Source: Hyphomicrobiales bacterium
GTDB lineage: Bacteria; Pseudomonadota; Alphaproteobacteria; Rhizobiales; Rhizobiaceae
Direction of reading: 5' to 3'
Assembly (NCBI GenBank): GCA_900469475.1
Contig: UBXG01000019.1
Location: forward strand, 310,001 to 374,000
Length of the DNA: 64,000 bases
Shown here: positions 9,979 to 17,401 of the stretch, in pieces
Numbering within the stretch: position 1 is the stretch's first letter
Layout: each line of letters opens with the position of its first letter
Translations under genes and position numbers: made by a program
The notes under the pieces: generated by a model
What the model was told of the DNA's origin: nothing
Databases searched by the model: none
What the model saw: only the letters and a program-made list of their open reading frames with translations

Positions 9979-10044
9979 GCCGTCCCCGTGCGCGGGGGGA
10001 GAGCTAGGGCGAAGGGCTGTCGCGCGACGGAGCTATCCATCGTC

Positions 10045-10836
10045 CTATTCCTCATAGCTGTGCCCCGCTCTCAGTCCTTCCCGGACGCGGTGAGCGATTT
10101 CCAGGAATTCCGGCGTTTCGCGAATGTCGAGCGGTCGCTCTGCCGGAAGCGTCGATTCGATGACGTCGGTGACGCGGCCCGGCCGCGGGGACATGACCAC
10201 GATCTTGGTGGAGAGATAGACAGCTTCCGGGATGGAGTGGGTGACGAAGCAGATGGTCTTGTTCGTCTGCTTCCATAGCTTCAGAAGTTGTTCGTTCAGG
10301 TGGTCGCGGACGATTTCGTCCAGCGCGCCGAAGGGCTCGTCCATCAGCAGCAGATCGGCATCGAAGGCCAGCGCGCGGGCGATCGAGGCTCGCTGTTGCA
10401 TGCCGCCTGAAAGCTGCCAGGGGAACTTGTGCTCGAAGCCGTTGAGATTGACGAGGTCGAGGGTCCGTGCGATGCGCTTGGCCTGTTCTTGCCTGTCGTA
10501 GCCCATGATTTCGAGCGGCAAAGCGATGTTCTTTTCGATCGTTCGCCAGGGATAGAGGGCTGCGGCCTGAAAGACGTAGCCGTAGGCGCGGGCCTTGCGG
10601 GCATCTTCCGGCGACATGCCGTTGACGGAGATGTCGCCTGATGTCTTTCGCTCAAGATCTGCAATCACCCGCAGAAAGGTGGTCTTGCCGCAGCCGGAGG
10701 GGCCGATGAAGGAGACGAAATCGCCCTTGCGAACATCGAGATCCACATTGCTCAGCGCATTCACCGGCCCGTCGTTCGTATCGTAGGTGAGACAGAGATT
10801 CCGCGCGGAGACGACGGAGGAAGCGGATGACGTCAT
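10045..10836 (-). CDS. ABC transporter ATPase, nitrate/taurine/pyrimidine type (SsuB/TauB-like)
   Basis: A 263-residue cytoplasmic nucleotide-binding subunit. Walker A GPSGCGKTTF, signature LSGGMQQRASIARAL, Walker B LLLMDEPFGALD and the switch histidine in FVTHSIPEAVYLS are all intact. The ATG at 10836 is preferred over the GTG two codons upstream. First gene of the four-gene importer operon (ATPase, permease, permease, binding protein). Divergent from the cupin gene at 10961 with a 124-base spacer that should hold both promoters; no RutR-like palindrome was found there. Confidence 0.92.
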   Translation of the reverse strand: MTSSASSVVSARNLCLTYDTNDGPVNALSNVDLDVRKGDFVSFIGPSGCGKTTFLRVIADLERKTSGDISVNGMSPEDARKARAYGYVFQAAALYPWRTIEKNIALPLEIMGYDRQEQAKRIARTLDLVNLNGFEHKFPWQLSGGMQQRASIARALAFDADLLLMDEPFGALDEIVRDHLNEQLLKLWKQTNKTICFVTHSIPEAVYLSTKIVVMSPRPGRVTDVIESTLPAERPLDIRETPEFLEIAHRVREGLRAGHSYEE

Positions 10837-10960
10837 TAACACCTACCAGTCCTGTTTTCGCCGCATGGTTGGGGCGGATTGCATGTTATCCTGTTTGGCA
10901 TTGCCGCAGTCAGGAGAGGCGAGGGCGCCTTGTGGCTGCTGGACCGAGGGGAGCAACGCC

Positions 10961-11374
10961 ATGAATGTCTCATCGAAGCCCACCTGCCGTGTTGTGCGGC
11001 CCGGCAGCGCCTATGCCGGAAAACAGGGCCTCAGCTATTTCGAAGGGATTGCCGCCGAGACAGTGGGCTCGACGGGGATCTGCATGCATCTTTTGACGAT
11101 CCCGCCTGGCGCCCGCGCCAAGGCGCATCTCCACGCCTCGCATGAGACGGCGATCTATGCGATTTCCGGCGAGACGCATTGCTGGTTCGGCGACGGGCTG
11201 GAAGAACACGTCATCGTCCGCGAAGGCGAGATGTTCTATATTCCGGCCGGCGTCCCGCATCTTCCAGCCAATCTCAGCGACCGGCCGGCGACAGCGGTCA
11301 TCGCCCGAACCGACCCGAACGAGCAGGAAAGCGTCGTCCTGCTGCCGGATCTGGAGCGGTATGTGCCGCGCTAG
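10961..11374 (+). CDS. Cupin-domain protein
   Basis: A 137-residue single-domain cupin, probably a small metal-binding enzyme or sensor. The ATG at 10961 has a GAGGGGAG ribosome site about 8 bases upstream; a longer in-frame reading lacks such a site. Cupin motif 1 is in AKAHLHASHETAIYAISGE with metal-ligand histidines, and motif 2 in EGEMFYIPAGVPHLPAN. It is divergent from the importer operon of the pyrimidine island. Its function there is unknown; cupins in catabolic islands are often ureidoglycolate- or dioxygenase-like, but I see no decisive residue. Confidence 0.85.
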   Translation: MNVSSKPTCRVVRPGSAYAGKQGLSYFEGIAAETVGSTGICMHLLTIPPGARAKAHLHASHETAIYAISGETHCWFGDGLEEHVIVREGEMFYIPAGVPHLPANLSDRPATAVIARTDPNEQESVVLLPDLERYVPR

Positions 11375-11384
11375 AGCTGTTTCG

Positions 11385-11476
11385 TTTTTCTTCGAATCGC
11401 GAAAATGCTCTATCTCTTTGTTTTTACGCAATTTCGGACGGAAAACCGCTATGCACTTTTCCTGGAATTGCTCTAG
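11385..11476 (+). repeat. Dispersed rhizobial intergenic repeat, copy 2
   Basis: TGCTCTATCTCTTTGTTTTT, then ACGCAATTTCGGACGGAAAA, then CCGCTATGCACTTTTCCTGG aligns to copy 1 (1160-1240) with few differences in the same orientation. It occupies the convergent space between the cupin gene and hydA. Such elements are abundant in Rhizobium genomes between genes. Confidence 0.8.
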
Positions 11477-11509
11477 GCGGCCGATGAGCCGAAGCGCCGT
11501 GCCCAAGCG

Positions 11510-12964
11510 TCACACCCCGCTGGCGGGGATGCCGCTGCGCTGAACCTTGCGCGGCGCTGTGACTTCTTTCCAGGTCGAAAGTGCTCGGTTGACGGCGGTG
11601 AAGGGATCGCGCCTGACGAACTCGCCATGGCCCTCCTTCGTCTTCACCGTGCCTTCCTCGATGGCGACCACGCCCCGCGTCAGCGTATAGCGTGGCAGGC
11701 CGGTGACTTCCTTGCCCTCGAAGACATTGTAGTCGATCGCCGACTGCTGCGTCTTGGCGGCGATGGTCTTCGAGCGCTTCGGATCCCAGACGACGATATC
11801 GGCATCGGCGCCGACAAGGATCGCGCCCTTCTTCGGATAGACGTTGAGGATCTTGGCGATGTTGGTCGATGTGACGGCGACGAATTCGTTCATCGTCAGG
11901 CGGCCGGTGTTGACGCCGTAGGTCCAGAGCATCGGCAGGCGATCTTCAAGGCCGCCGGTGCCGTTCGGGATCTTGGTGAAGTCGTTGAGGCCGAAGCGCT
12001 TCTGCTCGGTCGTAAAGGCGCAGTGGTCGGTCGCGACCACCTGCAGCGAGCCGGAGGCAAGACCGGCCCAGAGGCTGTCCTGATGCTGCTTGTTACGGAA
12101 GGGCGGCGACATGACGCGGCGGGCGGCATGGTCCCAATCCGCGTTGGCATATTCGCTTTCGTCGAGCGTCAGGTGCTGGATCAGCGGCTCGCCGTAAACG
12201 CGCATGCCTTTCTGACGGGCGCGGCGGATGGCTTCGTGCGCCTGTTCGCAAGAGGTATGGACGATGTAGACGGGCGAACCGGCCATGTCGGCGATCATGA
12301 TAGCCCGGTTCGTTGCCTCGCCTTCGACCTCGGCCGGGCGGGAGTAGGCATGCGCCTCCGGACCGTTATTGCCTTCGGCCAGCAGCTTTGCCTGCATCTG
12401 TGCGACCACATCGCCGTTTTCGGCGTGGACGAGCGGCAGCGCGCCAAGCTCGGCGCAGCGCTGGAAGGAAGAGAACATCTCGTCGTCATCCACCATCAGC
12501 GCGCCCTTATAAGCCATGAAATGCTTGAAGGTGTTGATGCCCTTGTCGCGGACGATGGCTTCCATCTCGTTGAAGACCTGCTCGCCCCACCAGGTGATCG
12601 CCATGTGGAAGGAATAGTCGCAGGTGGCGCGAGTGGACTTGTTGTCCCACATGGTCAGCGCCTCGAGCAGCGACTGGCCGGGTGAGGGAAGTGCAAAATC
12701 CACCACCATGGTCGTGCCACCGGCAAGGGCAGCGCGGGTGCCGCTCTCAAAATCGTCGGAGGAATAGGTTCCCATGAACGGCATTTCGAGATGCGTGTGC
12801 GGATCGATGCCGCCGGGCATGACGTAACAGCCGGAGGCATCGAGCACTTCGTTGCCTGAGAGATTCTGCCCGATTTCGACGATCTTGCCGCCTTCGATCT
12901 TCACGTCCGCCTTATAGGTCAGGTCGGCCGTGACGATGGTTCCACCCTTGATAACTGTGCTCAT
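11510..12964 (-). CDS. hydA: Dihydropyrimidinase / D-hydantoinase
   Basis: A 484-residue cyclic amidohydrolase that opens 5,6-dihydrouracil/dihydrothymine to N-carbamoyl-beta-alanine, the second step of reductive pyrimidine degradation. Binuclear metal ligands are all visible: H56 and H58 (GGIDPHTHLE), carbamylated K153 (FMAYKGAL), H180 (PLVHAENGD), H236 (VYIVHTSCE) and D313 (VVATDHCAF). The ATG at 12964 (MSTVIKGGTIVTAD) has GGAG 8 bases upstream; a longer in-frame start lacks family similarity. It lies behind the beta-ureidopropionase gene on the same strand but is now separated by the DUF559/repeat unit. Confidence 0.96.
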   Translation of the reverse strand: MSTVIKGGTIVTADLTYKADVKIEGGKIVEIGQNLSGNEVLDASGCYVMPGGIDPHTHLEMPFMGTYSSDDFESGTRAALAGGTTMVVDFALPSPGQSLLEALTMWDNKSTRATCDYSFHMAITWWGEQVFNEMEAIVRDKGINTFKHFMAYKGALMVDDDEMFSSFQRCAELGALPLVHAENGDVVAQMQAKLLAEGNNGPEAHAYSRPAEVEGEATNRAIMIADMAGSPVYIVHTSCEQAHEAIRRARQKGMRVYGEPLIQHLTLDESEYANADWDHAARRVMSPPFRNKQHQDSLWAGLASGSLQVVATDHCAFTTEQKRFGLNDFTKIPNGTGGLEDRLPMLWTYGVNTGRLTMNEFVAVTSTNIAKILNVYPKKGAILVGADADIVVWDPKRSKTIAAKTQQSAIDYNVFEGKEVTGLPRYTLTRGVVAIEEGTVKTKEGHGEFVRRDPFTAVNRALSTWKEVTAPRKVQRSGIPASGV

Positions 12965-13015
12965 GGCGCATGCTCCAGATGTGTGAAATTTTCGAAATTG
13001 GGAAACGCGACGCAT

Positions 13016-13065
13016 TTCCCCTTCTCCCCTCGGGGAGAAGGTGCCCGAAGGGCGGATGAGGGGGT
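13016..13065 (+). repeat. RIME-like palindromic repeat, left copy
   Basis: CCTTCTCCCCTCGGGGAGAA followed by GGTGCCCGAAGGGCGGATGA and GGGGG. It contains two hairpins (CTTCTCCCC/GGGGAGAAG and GCCCGAAGGGC). The pattern matches the rhizobial intergenic mosaic elements known as RIME. A copy in inverted orientation lies at 13519-13571 and a third, degenerate copy in this orientation at 13650-13694. Confidence 0.85.
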
Positions 13066-13079
13066 GTGGTTCGGACGCT

Positions 13080-13511
13080 TCATTTGCTTATTTCCGCTTG
13101 CGGTTGGCTCGCAGGATAGAAGCGTAGCACGTCGTCTCGCTGGAATATTTGTCCCTCAAGAGCCGCTAGAACCGTCTCCAAAACTGCTCGACGCTCTTTC
13201 AGCACCTCATGATTCCAGAACCGCAACACTGAATAACCCTGTGTATTGAGCCAATGCGTGCGGATGATATCGGCAGGAGATGCTGCATGCTGAAAACCGT
13301 CGATCTCAACGATCAGCAATTTGTCACGGCAAAGAAAGTCAACGACGTAAGGACCGAGAGGAATCTGCCTGGTGAATTTGTGTCCGTTCAAGCGACGACC
13401 GCGCAGATCGCTCCAGAGGCGGTATTCTTCTTCCGTGTCGTTCTTGCGAAGGTGGCGTGCTTGCGTCGTCTTGCCGGGGCGGCGTTTGGTGATGTCGTTG
13501 TTGTCCGCCAT
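13080..13511 (-). CDS. DUF559 endonuclease-fold protein
   Basis: A 143-residue protein with the DUF559 (PF04480, Vsr/very-short-patch-like) nuclease core. The N-terminus is basic (KRRPGKTTQARHLRKN). The core reads EEEYRLWSDLRGRRLNGHKF, then the active-site region YVVDFLCRDKLLIVEIDG ending QH, which keeps the acidic D, E and D residues and the His expected of the PD-(D/E)XK-like site. The ATG at 13511 has no clear Shine-Dalgarno and almost touches the upstream palindromic repeat. Function is unproven: DNA repair nuclease, mobile-element helper or stand-alone nuclease. Confidence 0.88.
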   Translation of the reverse strand: MADNNDITKRRPGKTTQARHLRKNDTEEEYRLWSDLRGRRLNGHKFTRQIPLGPYVVDFLCRDKLLIVEIDGFQHAASPADIIRTHWLNTQGYSVLRFWNHEVLKERRAVLETVLAALEGQIFQRDDVLRFYPASQPQAEISK

Positions 13512-13518
13512 CCGCGGT

Positions 13519-13571
13519 GCCCCCTCATCCGACCCTTCGGGCCACCTTCTCCCCGCGGGGGAGAAGGGGAT
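13519..13571 (-). repeat. RIME-like palindromic repeat, inverted right copy
   Basis: GCCCCCTCATCCGACCCTTC, then GGGCCACCTTCTCCCCGCGG and GGGAGAAGGGGA is the inverted counterpart of the left copy, with the same order of hairpins read on the opposite strand. It begins 7 bases upstream of the DUF559 start codon. Confidence 0.85.
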
Positions 13572-13649
13572 CTCCGCCGCACCTTTGATGCCGAACAATA
13601 CCTTTTCAGCCAAGGTTGCGCATGTGACGTCGACAATCGCAGCAAACCC

Positions 13650-13694
13650 TCTCTTCTCCCCTCGGGGAGAAAGTGCCCGCAGGGAGGATAAGTG
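13650..13694 (+). repeat. RIME-like palindromic repeat, third degenerate copy
   Basis: CTCTTCTCCCCTCGGGGAGA, then AAGTGCCCGCAGGGAGGATA and AGTGGG matches the left copy with several changes. It lies just behind the stop of the beta-ureidopropionase gene (13718, minus strand), where its stem could also act as a transcript 3' end structure. Confidence 0.75.
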
Positions 13695-13717
13695 GGTCTG
13701 CTGCGCGCGAGCCATCG

Positions 13718-14971
13718 TCAAGCCACGATCTCCGCCGTCTCGACGACTGCGTGGAACAGCACATCCGCGCCGGCGGTCGCCCATTCCTTGGAGATTTCTT
13801 CCGCCTCATTGTGGGAGAGGCCGCCGACGCAGGGGCACATGACCATGGTGGCGGGGGCGACCTTGGCAGCCCAGCAGGCATCGTGGCCGGCACCGGAGAT
13901 GATGTTCATGTGGCTGTAGCCGAGTTTCTCGGCCGCGTTGCGCACGGAAGTGACGAGCTTCGGATCGAAAGTCACCGGCTCGAAATGGCCGATGGCTTCG
14001 ACCGTGCAGCCGACGCCGAGGGCATCGGCGATCTTCTTGCCTTCGGCTTCGATTTTGGCACGCATGCGATCGAGCTTTTCCTTGTCGGGCGTGCGGATGT
14101 CGACAGTGAAGACCACCTTGCCCGGCAACACGTTGCGCGAATTCGGCGAGAAGAAAACCTGGCCGACGCCGCCGACGCCCCCCGGCTGGTTTTCCATCGC
14201 GACGCTCTGCACCATCTCGATGATACGCGACATGGCAAGGCCGGCGTTGACGCGGAGATTCATTGGCGTCGAACCGGTATGGGCCTCCTTGCCGGTCAGC
14301 GTGAATTCCAGCCACCAAAGGCCCTGACAGTGCGTGACGACGCCGATGGTCTTGTCCTCGGCTTCGAGGATCGGGCCCTGCTCGATGTGATATTCGAAAT
14401 AGGCATGCATCTTGCGAGCGCCGACCTCTTCGTCGCCAAGCCAGCCGATGCGCTTCAGCTCTTCGCCGTAGGTCTTGCCGTCCGGATCCTTGCGGCCATA
14501 GGCATAGTCCAGTGTGTGCACGCCGGCAAAGACGCCGGAAGCAAGCATCGCGGGTGCGAAGCGCGCGCCTTCCTCGTTGGCCCAGTTGGTGACGACAATC
14601 GGGTGCTTGGTCTTGATGCCGAGGTCGTTCATCGTGCGGACGACTTCGAGCGCTGCGAGCACACCGAGCACGCCGTCATACTTGCCGCCGGTCGGCTGGG
14701 TATCGAGATGCGAACCGACATAGACGGGGAGCGCAGCCGGGTCGGTGCCGGCGCGGGTGGCGAACATCGTACCCATCTTGTCGACGCCGACAGTCAGGCC
14801 GGCCTTGTCGCACCAGGTCTTGAAAAGGCTGCGTCCTTCGGCATCGGCATCGGTCAGCGTTTGGCGATTGTTGCCGCCGGCAATGCCGGGGCCGACCTTC
14901 GCCATGTCCATCAGCGTATCCCAAAGGCGATCGCCATTGATACGCATGTTTTCTCCTGGCGCTGCCACCAT
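13718..14971 (-). CDS. hyuC: Zn-dependent amidase: N-carbamoyl-beta-alanine amidohydrolase (beta-ureidopropionase family)
   Basis: A 417-residue M20/M28-type metallo-amidase that hydrolyses N-carbamoyl-beta-alanine to beta-alanine, CO2 and ammonia. Metal and substrate residues are visible in VGSHLDTQPTGGKYDG (His/Asp ligands), TNWANEEGARFAP (Glu), YFEYHIEQGP (His/Gln) and AGHDACWAAKVAP. The ATG at 14971 (MVAAPGENMRINGDRL) matches family N-termini; an ATG eight codons later has a good GGAGAAAAC site and is an alternative. Upstream lies a RutR-like palindrome shared with the divergent regulator gene. It could also use L-carbamoyl amino acids. Confidence 0.93.
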   Translation of the reverse strand: MVAAPGENMRINGDRLWDTLMDMAKVGPGIAGGNNRQTLTDADAEGRSLFKTWCDKAGLTVGVDKMGTMFATRAGTDPAALPVYVGSHLDTQPTGGKYDGVLGVLAALEVVRTMNDLGIKTKHPIVVTNWANEEGARFAPAMLASGVFAGVHTLDYAYGRKDPDGKTYGEELKRIGWLGDEEVGARKMHAYFEYHIEQGPILEAEDKTIGVVTHCQGLWWLEFTLTGKEAHTGSTPMNLRVNAGLAMSRIIEMVQSVAMENQPGGVGGVGQVFFSPNSRNVLPGKVVFTVDIRTPDKEKLDRMRAKIEAEGKKIADALGVGCTVEAIGHFEPVTFDPKLVTSVRNAAEKLGYSHMNIISGAGHDACWAAKVAPATMVMCPCVGGLSHNEAEEISKEWATAGADVLFHAVVETAEIVA

Positions 14972-15118
14972 GATGCAATCCTCACCTGTTTGTCCGGGGG
15001 CACGCAAGGCGCATGCCCGAAATTGTTCCCGTTGGTCTTATTTCAAATTCCGGAGCGTCGTCTTGTTTTTCTTGCCCGGAAATCGCCAGTTGCCTTTAGA
15101 AGACATCTGACGGATAAT

Positions 15119-15134
15119 TTGACCGATTGGTAAA
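15119..15134. promoter_or_regulatory. RutR-like operator between hyuC and rutR
   Basis: TTGACCGATTGGTAAA is a 16-base near-palindrome with half sites TTGACC and GGTAAA four bases apart. It resembles the E. coli RutR consensus TTGACCAnnTGGTCAA. It lies almost midway between the divergent starts at 14971 and 15280. A second copy of the same design lies upstream of preT at 18818-18833, supporting a common regulator. Confidence 0.7.
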
Positions 15135-15279
15135 CATTACAACTTCCGTGGCGCGGCTCAAGACGAAAAGCACGAAAAATTCCGATAAAATTTCAGGCGA
15201 TTGCCGAAATCCGATGCATCGACAGGGTGAATGAGGGAACGGCCGAAAGGCTTGGATTTCAAGGAGAAACAGAGCAGAT

Positions 15280-15924
15280 ATGGCCATCCCCAGAGCCGCC
15301 AGGACGCAGCGCCGCACCCGAATTCAGGAAGAGAAAGAGGAAATCATACTGGAAGCCGCGCTGGACGTGTTTTCTGTCAGCGGCTTTCGTGGCTCGACCA
15401 TCGACCAGATCGCCGAAGTCGCCGGCATGTCGAAGCCCAATCTGCTTTACTATTTCCGCACCAAGGAGGCGATGCATCGGGCCTTGATCGACAGGGTGCT
15501 GTTTACCTGGTTGGAACCGCTACGCGCCTTCGATGCCAACGGTGATCCGGAAAGCGAGATCCGGTCCTATATCCGCCGCAAGCTCGAAATGGCCCGCGAT
15601 TTTCCACGCGAAAGCCGTCTGTTTGCCAATGAGATGCTGCAGGGTGCGCCGCATGTGGAGGATGAGCTGCGCGGGCCGTTGAAAGCCCTTGTCGATGAGA
15701 AGGCGGAAGTCATCCGCACCTGGGCCCGGAACGGCAAGATCGCCAAATGCGACCCCTATCACCTGATCTTCTCGATCTGGTCGACCACGCAGCACTATGC
15801 GGATTTCGATGTACAAGTGCGTGCGGTCTTGGGACCGGAGCATTCAGGCGAGGGGCGCTTCGAGGATGCCGCCCGCTATCTGGAACAGCTTTTCGTCGAC
15901 GGGCTTCGCATTCGCCACAGCTGA
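15280..15924 (+). CDS. rutR: TetR-family pyrimidine regulator, RutR type
   Basis: A 214-residue repressor. The N-terminal TetR helix-turn-helix is at about 20-75 (IILEAALDVFSVSGFRGSTI to MSKPNLLYYFRTKEAMH). The C-terminal half follows E. coli RutR closely (ESRLFANEMLQGAPHVEDEL; IWSTTQHYADFDVQ), the region where RutR binds uracil/thymine. I infer that it senses free pyrimidine and controls the divergent hyuC operon, itself and preTA through the two TTGAYC-type palindromes. Confidence 0.93.
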   Translation: MAIPRAARTQRRTRIQEEKEEIILEAALDVFSVSGFRGSTIDQIAEVAGMSKPNLLYYFRTKEAMHRALIDRVLFTWLEPLRAFDANGDPESEIRSYIRRKLEMARDFPRESRLFANEMLQGAPHVEDELRGPLKALVDEKAEVIRTWARNGKIAKCDPYHLIFSIWSTTQHYADFDVQVRAVLGPEHSGEGRFEDAARYLEQLFVDGLRIRHS

Positions 15925-16016
15925 GCGGCGGCGCCCTCTCGGGGGACGGCACTCTCCATCGCGATTGATCGAGTTCAACTTCGCTTATTCGTGAATCGTG
16001 CAGGTATCTGCCACGA

Positions 16017-16050
16017 AGAAGGCGGCCGCAGCAAGCTGCGACCGCCTTTT
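16017..16050. terminator. Bidirectional stem-loop between rutR and preA
   Basis: AAGGCGGCCGCAGC and GCTGCGACCGCCTTTT form a 14-bp stem with one mismatch and a two-base loop in the convergent gap between rutR (+) and preA (-). The plus side ends with four T, the minus side with CTTCTT, so it probably ends both transcripts, better on the plus strand. Confidence 0.7.
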
Positions 16051-16074
16051 GAATGCTTGCCGATATTGCCGCAG

Positions 16075-17388
16075 TTATTCCGCCGCCTGCCGAGCCATCG
16101 GATTGTTCGGGTGGGTCGTCCAGTTGGCGTAGTTCGGGTCGACGACCTTGCCGGTGCGCTTGTCGAGGCTGCCTGCCGGAAGCTCTTCCATCGTGATGCA
16201 GTTCTCGACGGGGCAGACGTTGACGCAGAGATTGCAGCCGACGCATTCCTCTTCCATCACCTCGAAGCGTCTGACGCCATCGACGAAGTTGGTGATCGCC
16301 TGGTGCGAGGTGTCCTCGCAGGCGATGTGACAGCGGCCGCACTTGATGCAGGCATCCTGGTCGATCTTCGCCTTGGCGATGTAGTTGAGGTTCAGATATT
16401 GCCAGTCGGAGACATTCGGCACGGCGCGGGCGATGACGTCGTCCAGGCTGCGGTGACCCTTTTCGTCCATCCAGTCGGAAAGGCCCGTGATCATCTCCTC
16501 GACGATCTTGAAGCCGTAGGTCATGGCCGCCGTGCACACCTGCACGTTGCCGGCACCGAGCACCAGGAATTCCGCCGCATCGCGCCAGGTGGTGATGCCG
16601 CCGATTCCCGATATCGGCAGGCCGTAGGTTTCCGGATCGCGGGCGATTTCTGCCACCATGTTGAGCGCGATCGGCTTGACGGCCGGGCCGCAATAGCCGC
16701 CATGGCTGCCCTTGCCGCCGACAGTCGGGTTCGGAGCGAAATTATCGAGGTCGACCGAGACGATCGAGTTGATCGTGTTGATCAGCGAGACCGCATCCGT
16801 GCCGCCGGCCTTGGCGGCGCGAGCGGGCTTGCGGATATCGGTGATATTCGGCGTCAGCTTGGTGATGACCGGCATGCGTGTGTATTGCTTGCACCAGCGC
16901 ACGACCATTTCGATATATTCCGGCACCTGTCCGACCGCGGAGCCCATGCCGCGTTCGGACATGCCGTGGGGACAGCCGAAGTTGAGCTCGATGCCGTCGG
17001 CTTCCGTTTCCTCAACCAACGGCAGGATCGCCTTCCAAGCCTGCTCCTCGCAAGGCACCATGATCGAGGCAATCAGCGCGCGATCCGGCCAGTTCTTCTT
17101 CACCTGCTTCATTTCCCGCAGGTTGGTGTAGAGGTCGCGGTCCGTGATCAGCTCGATGTTATTGAGGCCGAGCAGACGGCGGTCGGCGCCCCAGATCGCG
17201 CCGTAGCGTGGGCCGTTGACGTTGACGACAGGCGGGCCTTCTTCGCCGAGCGTCTTCCAGACTACGCCGCCCCAGCCTGCCTTGAAAGCGCGCTCGACGT
17301 TGTAGGCCTTGTCGGTCGGCGGCGCGGAGGCGAGCCAGAACGGGTTCGGAGACTTGATGCCAACGAAATTATTGCGGAGATCAGCCAT
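16075..17388 (-). CDS. preA: NAD-dependent dihydropyrimidine dehydrogenase, subunit PreA
   Basis: A 437-residue FMN/4Fe-4S subunit of the enzyme that reduces uracil or thymine to the 5,6-dihydro form, the first step of the pathway. The N-terminal DHO-dehydrogenase-like barrel begins NNFVGIKSPNPFWLASAPPT. The active-site loop with catalytic Cys is in ELNFGCPHGMSERGMG. FMN-phosphate binding lies around GIGGITTWRDAAEFLVLGA. Two C-terminal ferredoxin clusters, CIKCGRCHIAC and CVGCNLCVNVCP, are complete. The ATG at 17388 (MADLRNN) follows a GGGGA site; preT ends 14 bases upstream. Confidence 0.96.
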   Translation of the reverse strand: MADLRNNFVGIKSPNPFWLASAPPTDKAYNVERAFKAGWGGVVWKTLGEEGPPVVNVNGPRYGAIWGADRRLLGLNNIELITDRDLYTNLREMKQVKKNWPDRALIASIMVPCEEQAWKAILPLVEETEADGIELNFGCPHGMSERGMGSAVGQVPEYIEMVVRWCKQYTRMPVITKLTPNITDIRKPARAAKAGGTDAVSLINTINSIVSVDLDNFAPNPTVGGKGSHGGYCGPAVKPIALNMVAEIARDPETYGLPISGIGGITTWRDAAEFLVLGAGNVQVCTAAMTYGFKIVEEMITGLSDWMDEKGHRSLDDVIARAVPNVSDWQYLNLNYIAKAKIDQDACIKCGRCHIACEDTSHQAITNFVDGVRRFEVMEEECVGCNLCVNVCPVENCITMEELPAGSLDKRTGKVVDPNYANWTTHPNNPMARQAAE

Positions 17389-17401
17389 GTCGGTTCCCCT
17401 T

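Larger units (their letters stand above)
13016..13571. mobile_element. Candidate mobile unit: endonuclease gene framed by inverted RIME-like repeats
   Basis: A 556-base unit consists of one DUF559 nuclease gene with a palindromic repeat 14 bases beyond its stop and an inverted copy of the repeat 7 bases ahead of its start. It sits between hyuC and hydA, which are co-directional genes of one pathway, so it looks inserted. No target-site duplication is obvious. Treating it as a mobile unit is inference, by analogy with REP-associated transposase genes that are flanked by REP palindromes. Confidence 0.4.

Noticed and set aside
13254..13842. Overlapping plus-strand open frames across the DUF559 gene and the repeats.
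   Set aside because: They run through palindromic repeats and opposite a gene with an intact DUF559 core; no coding signal.
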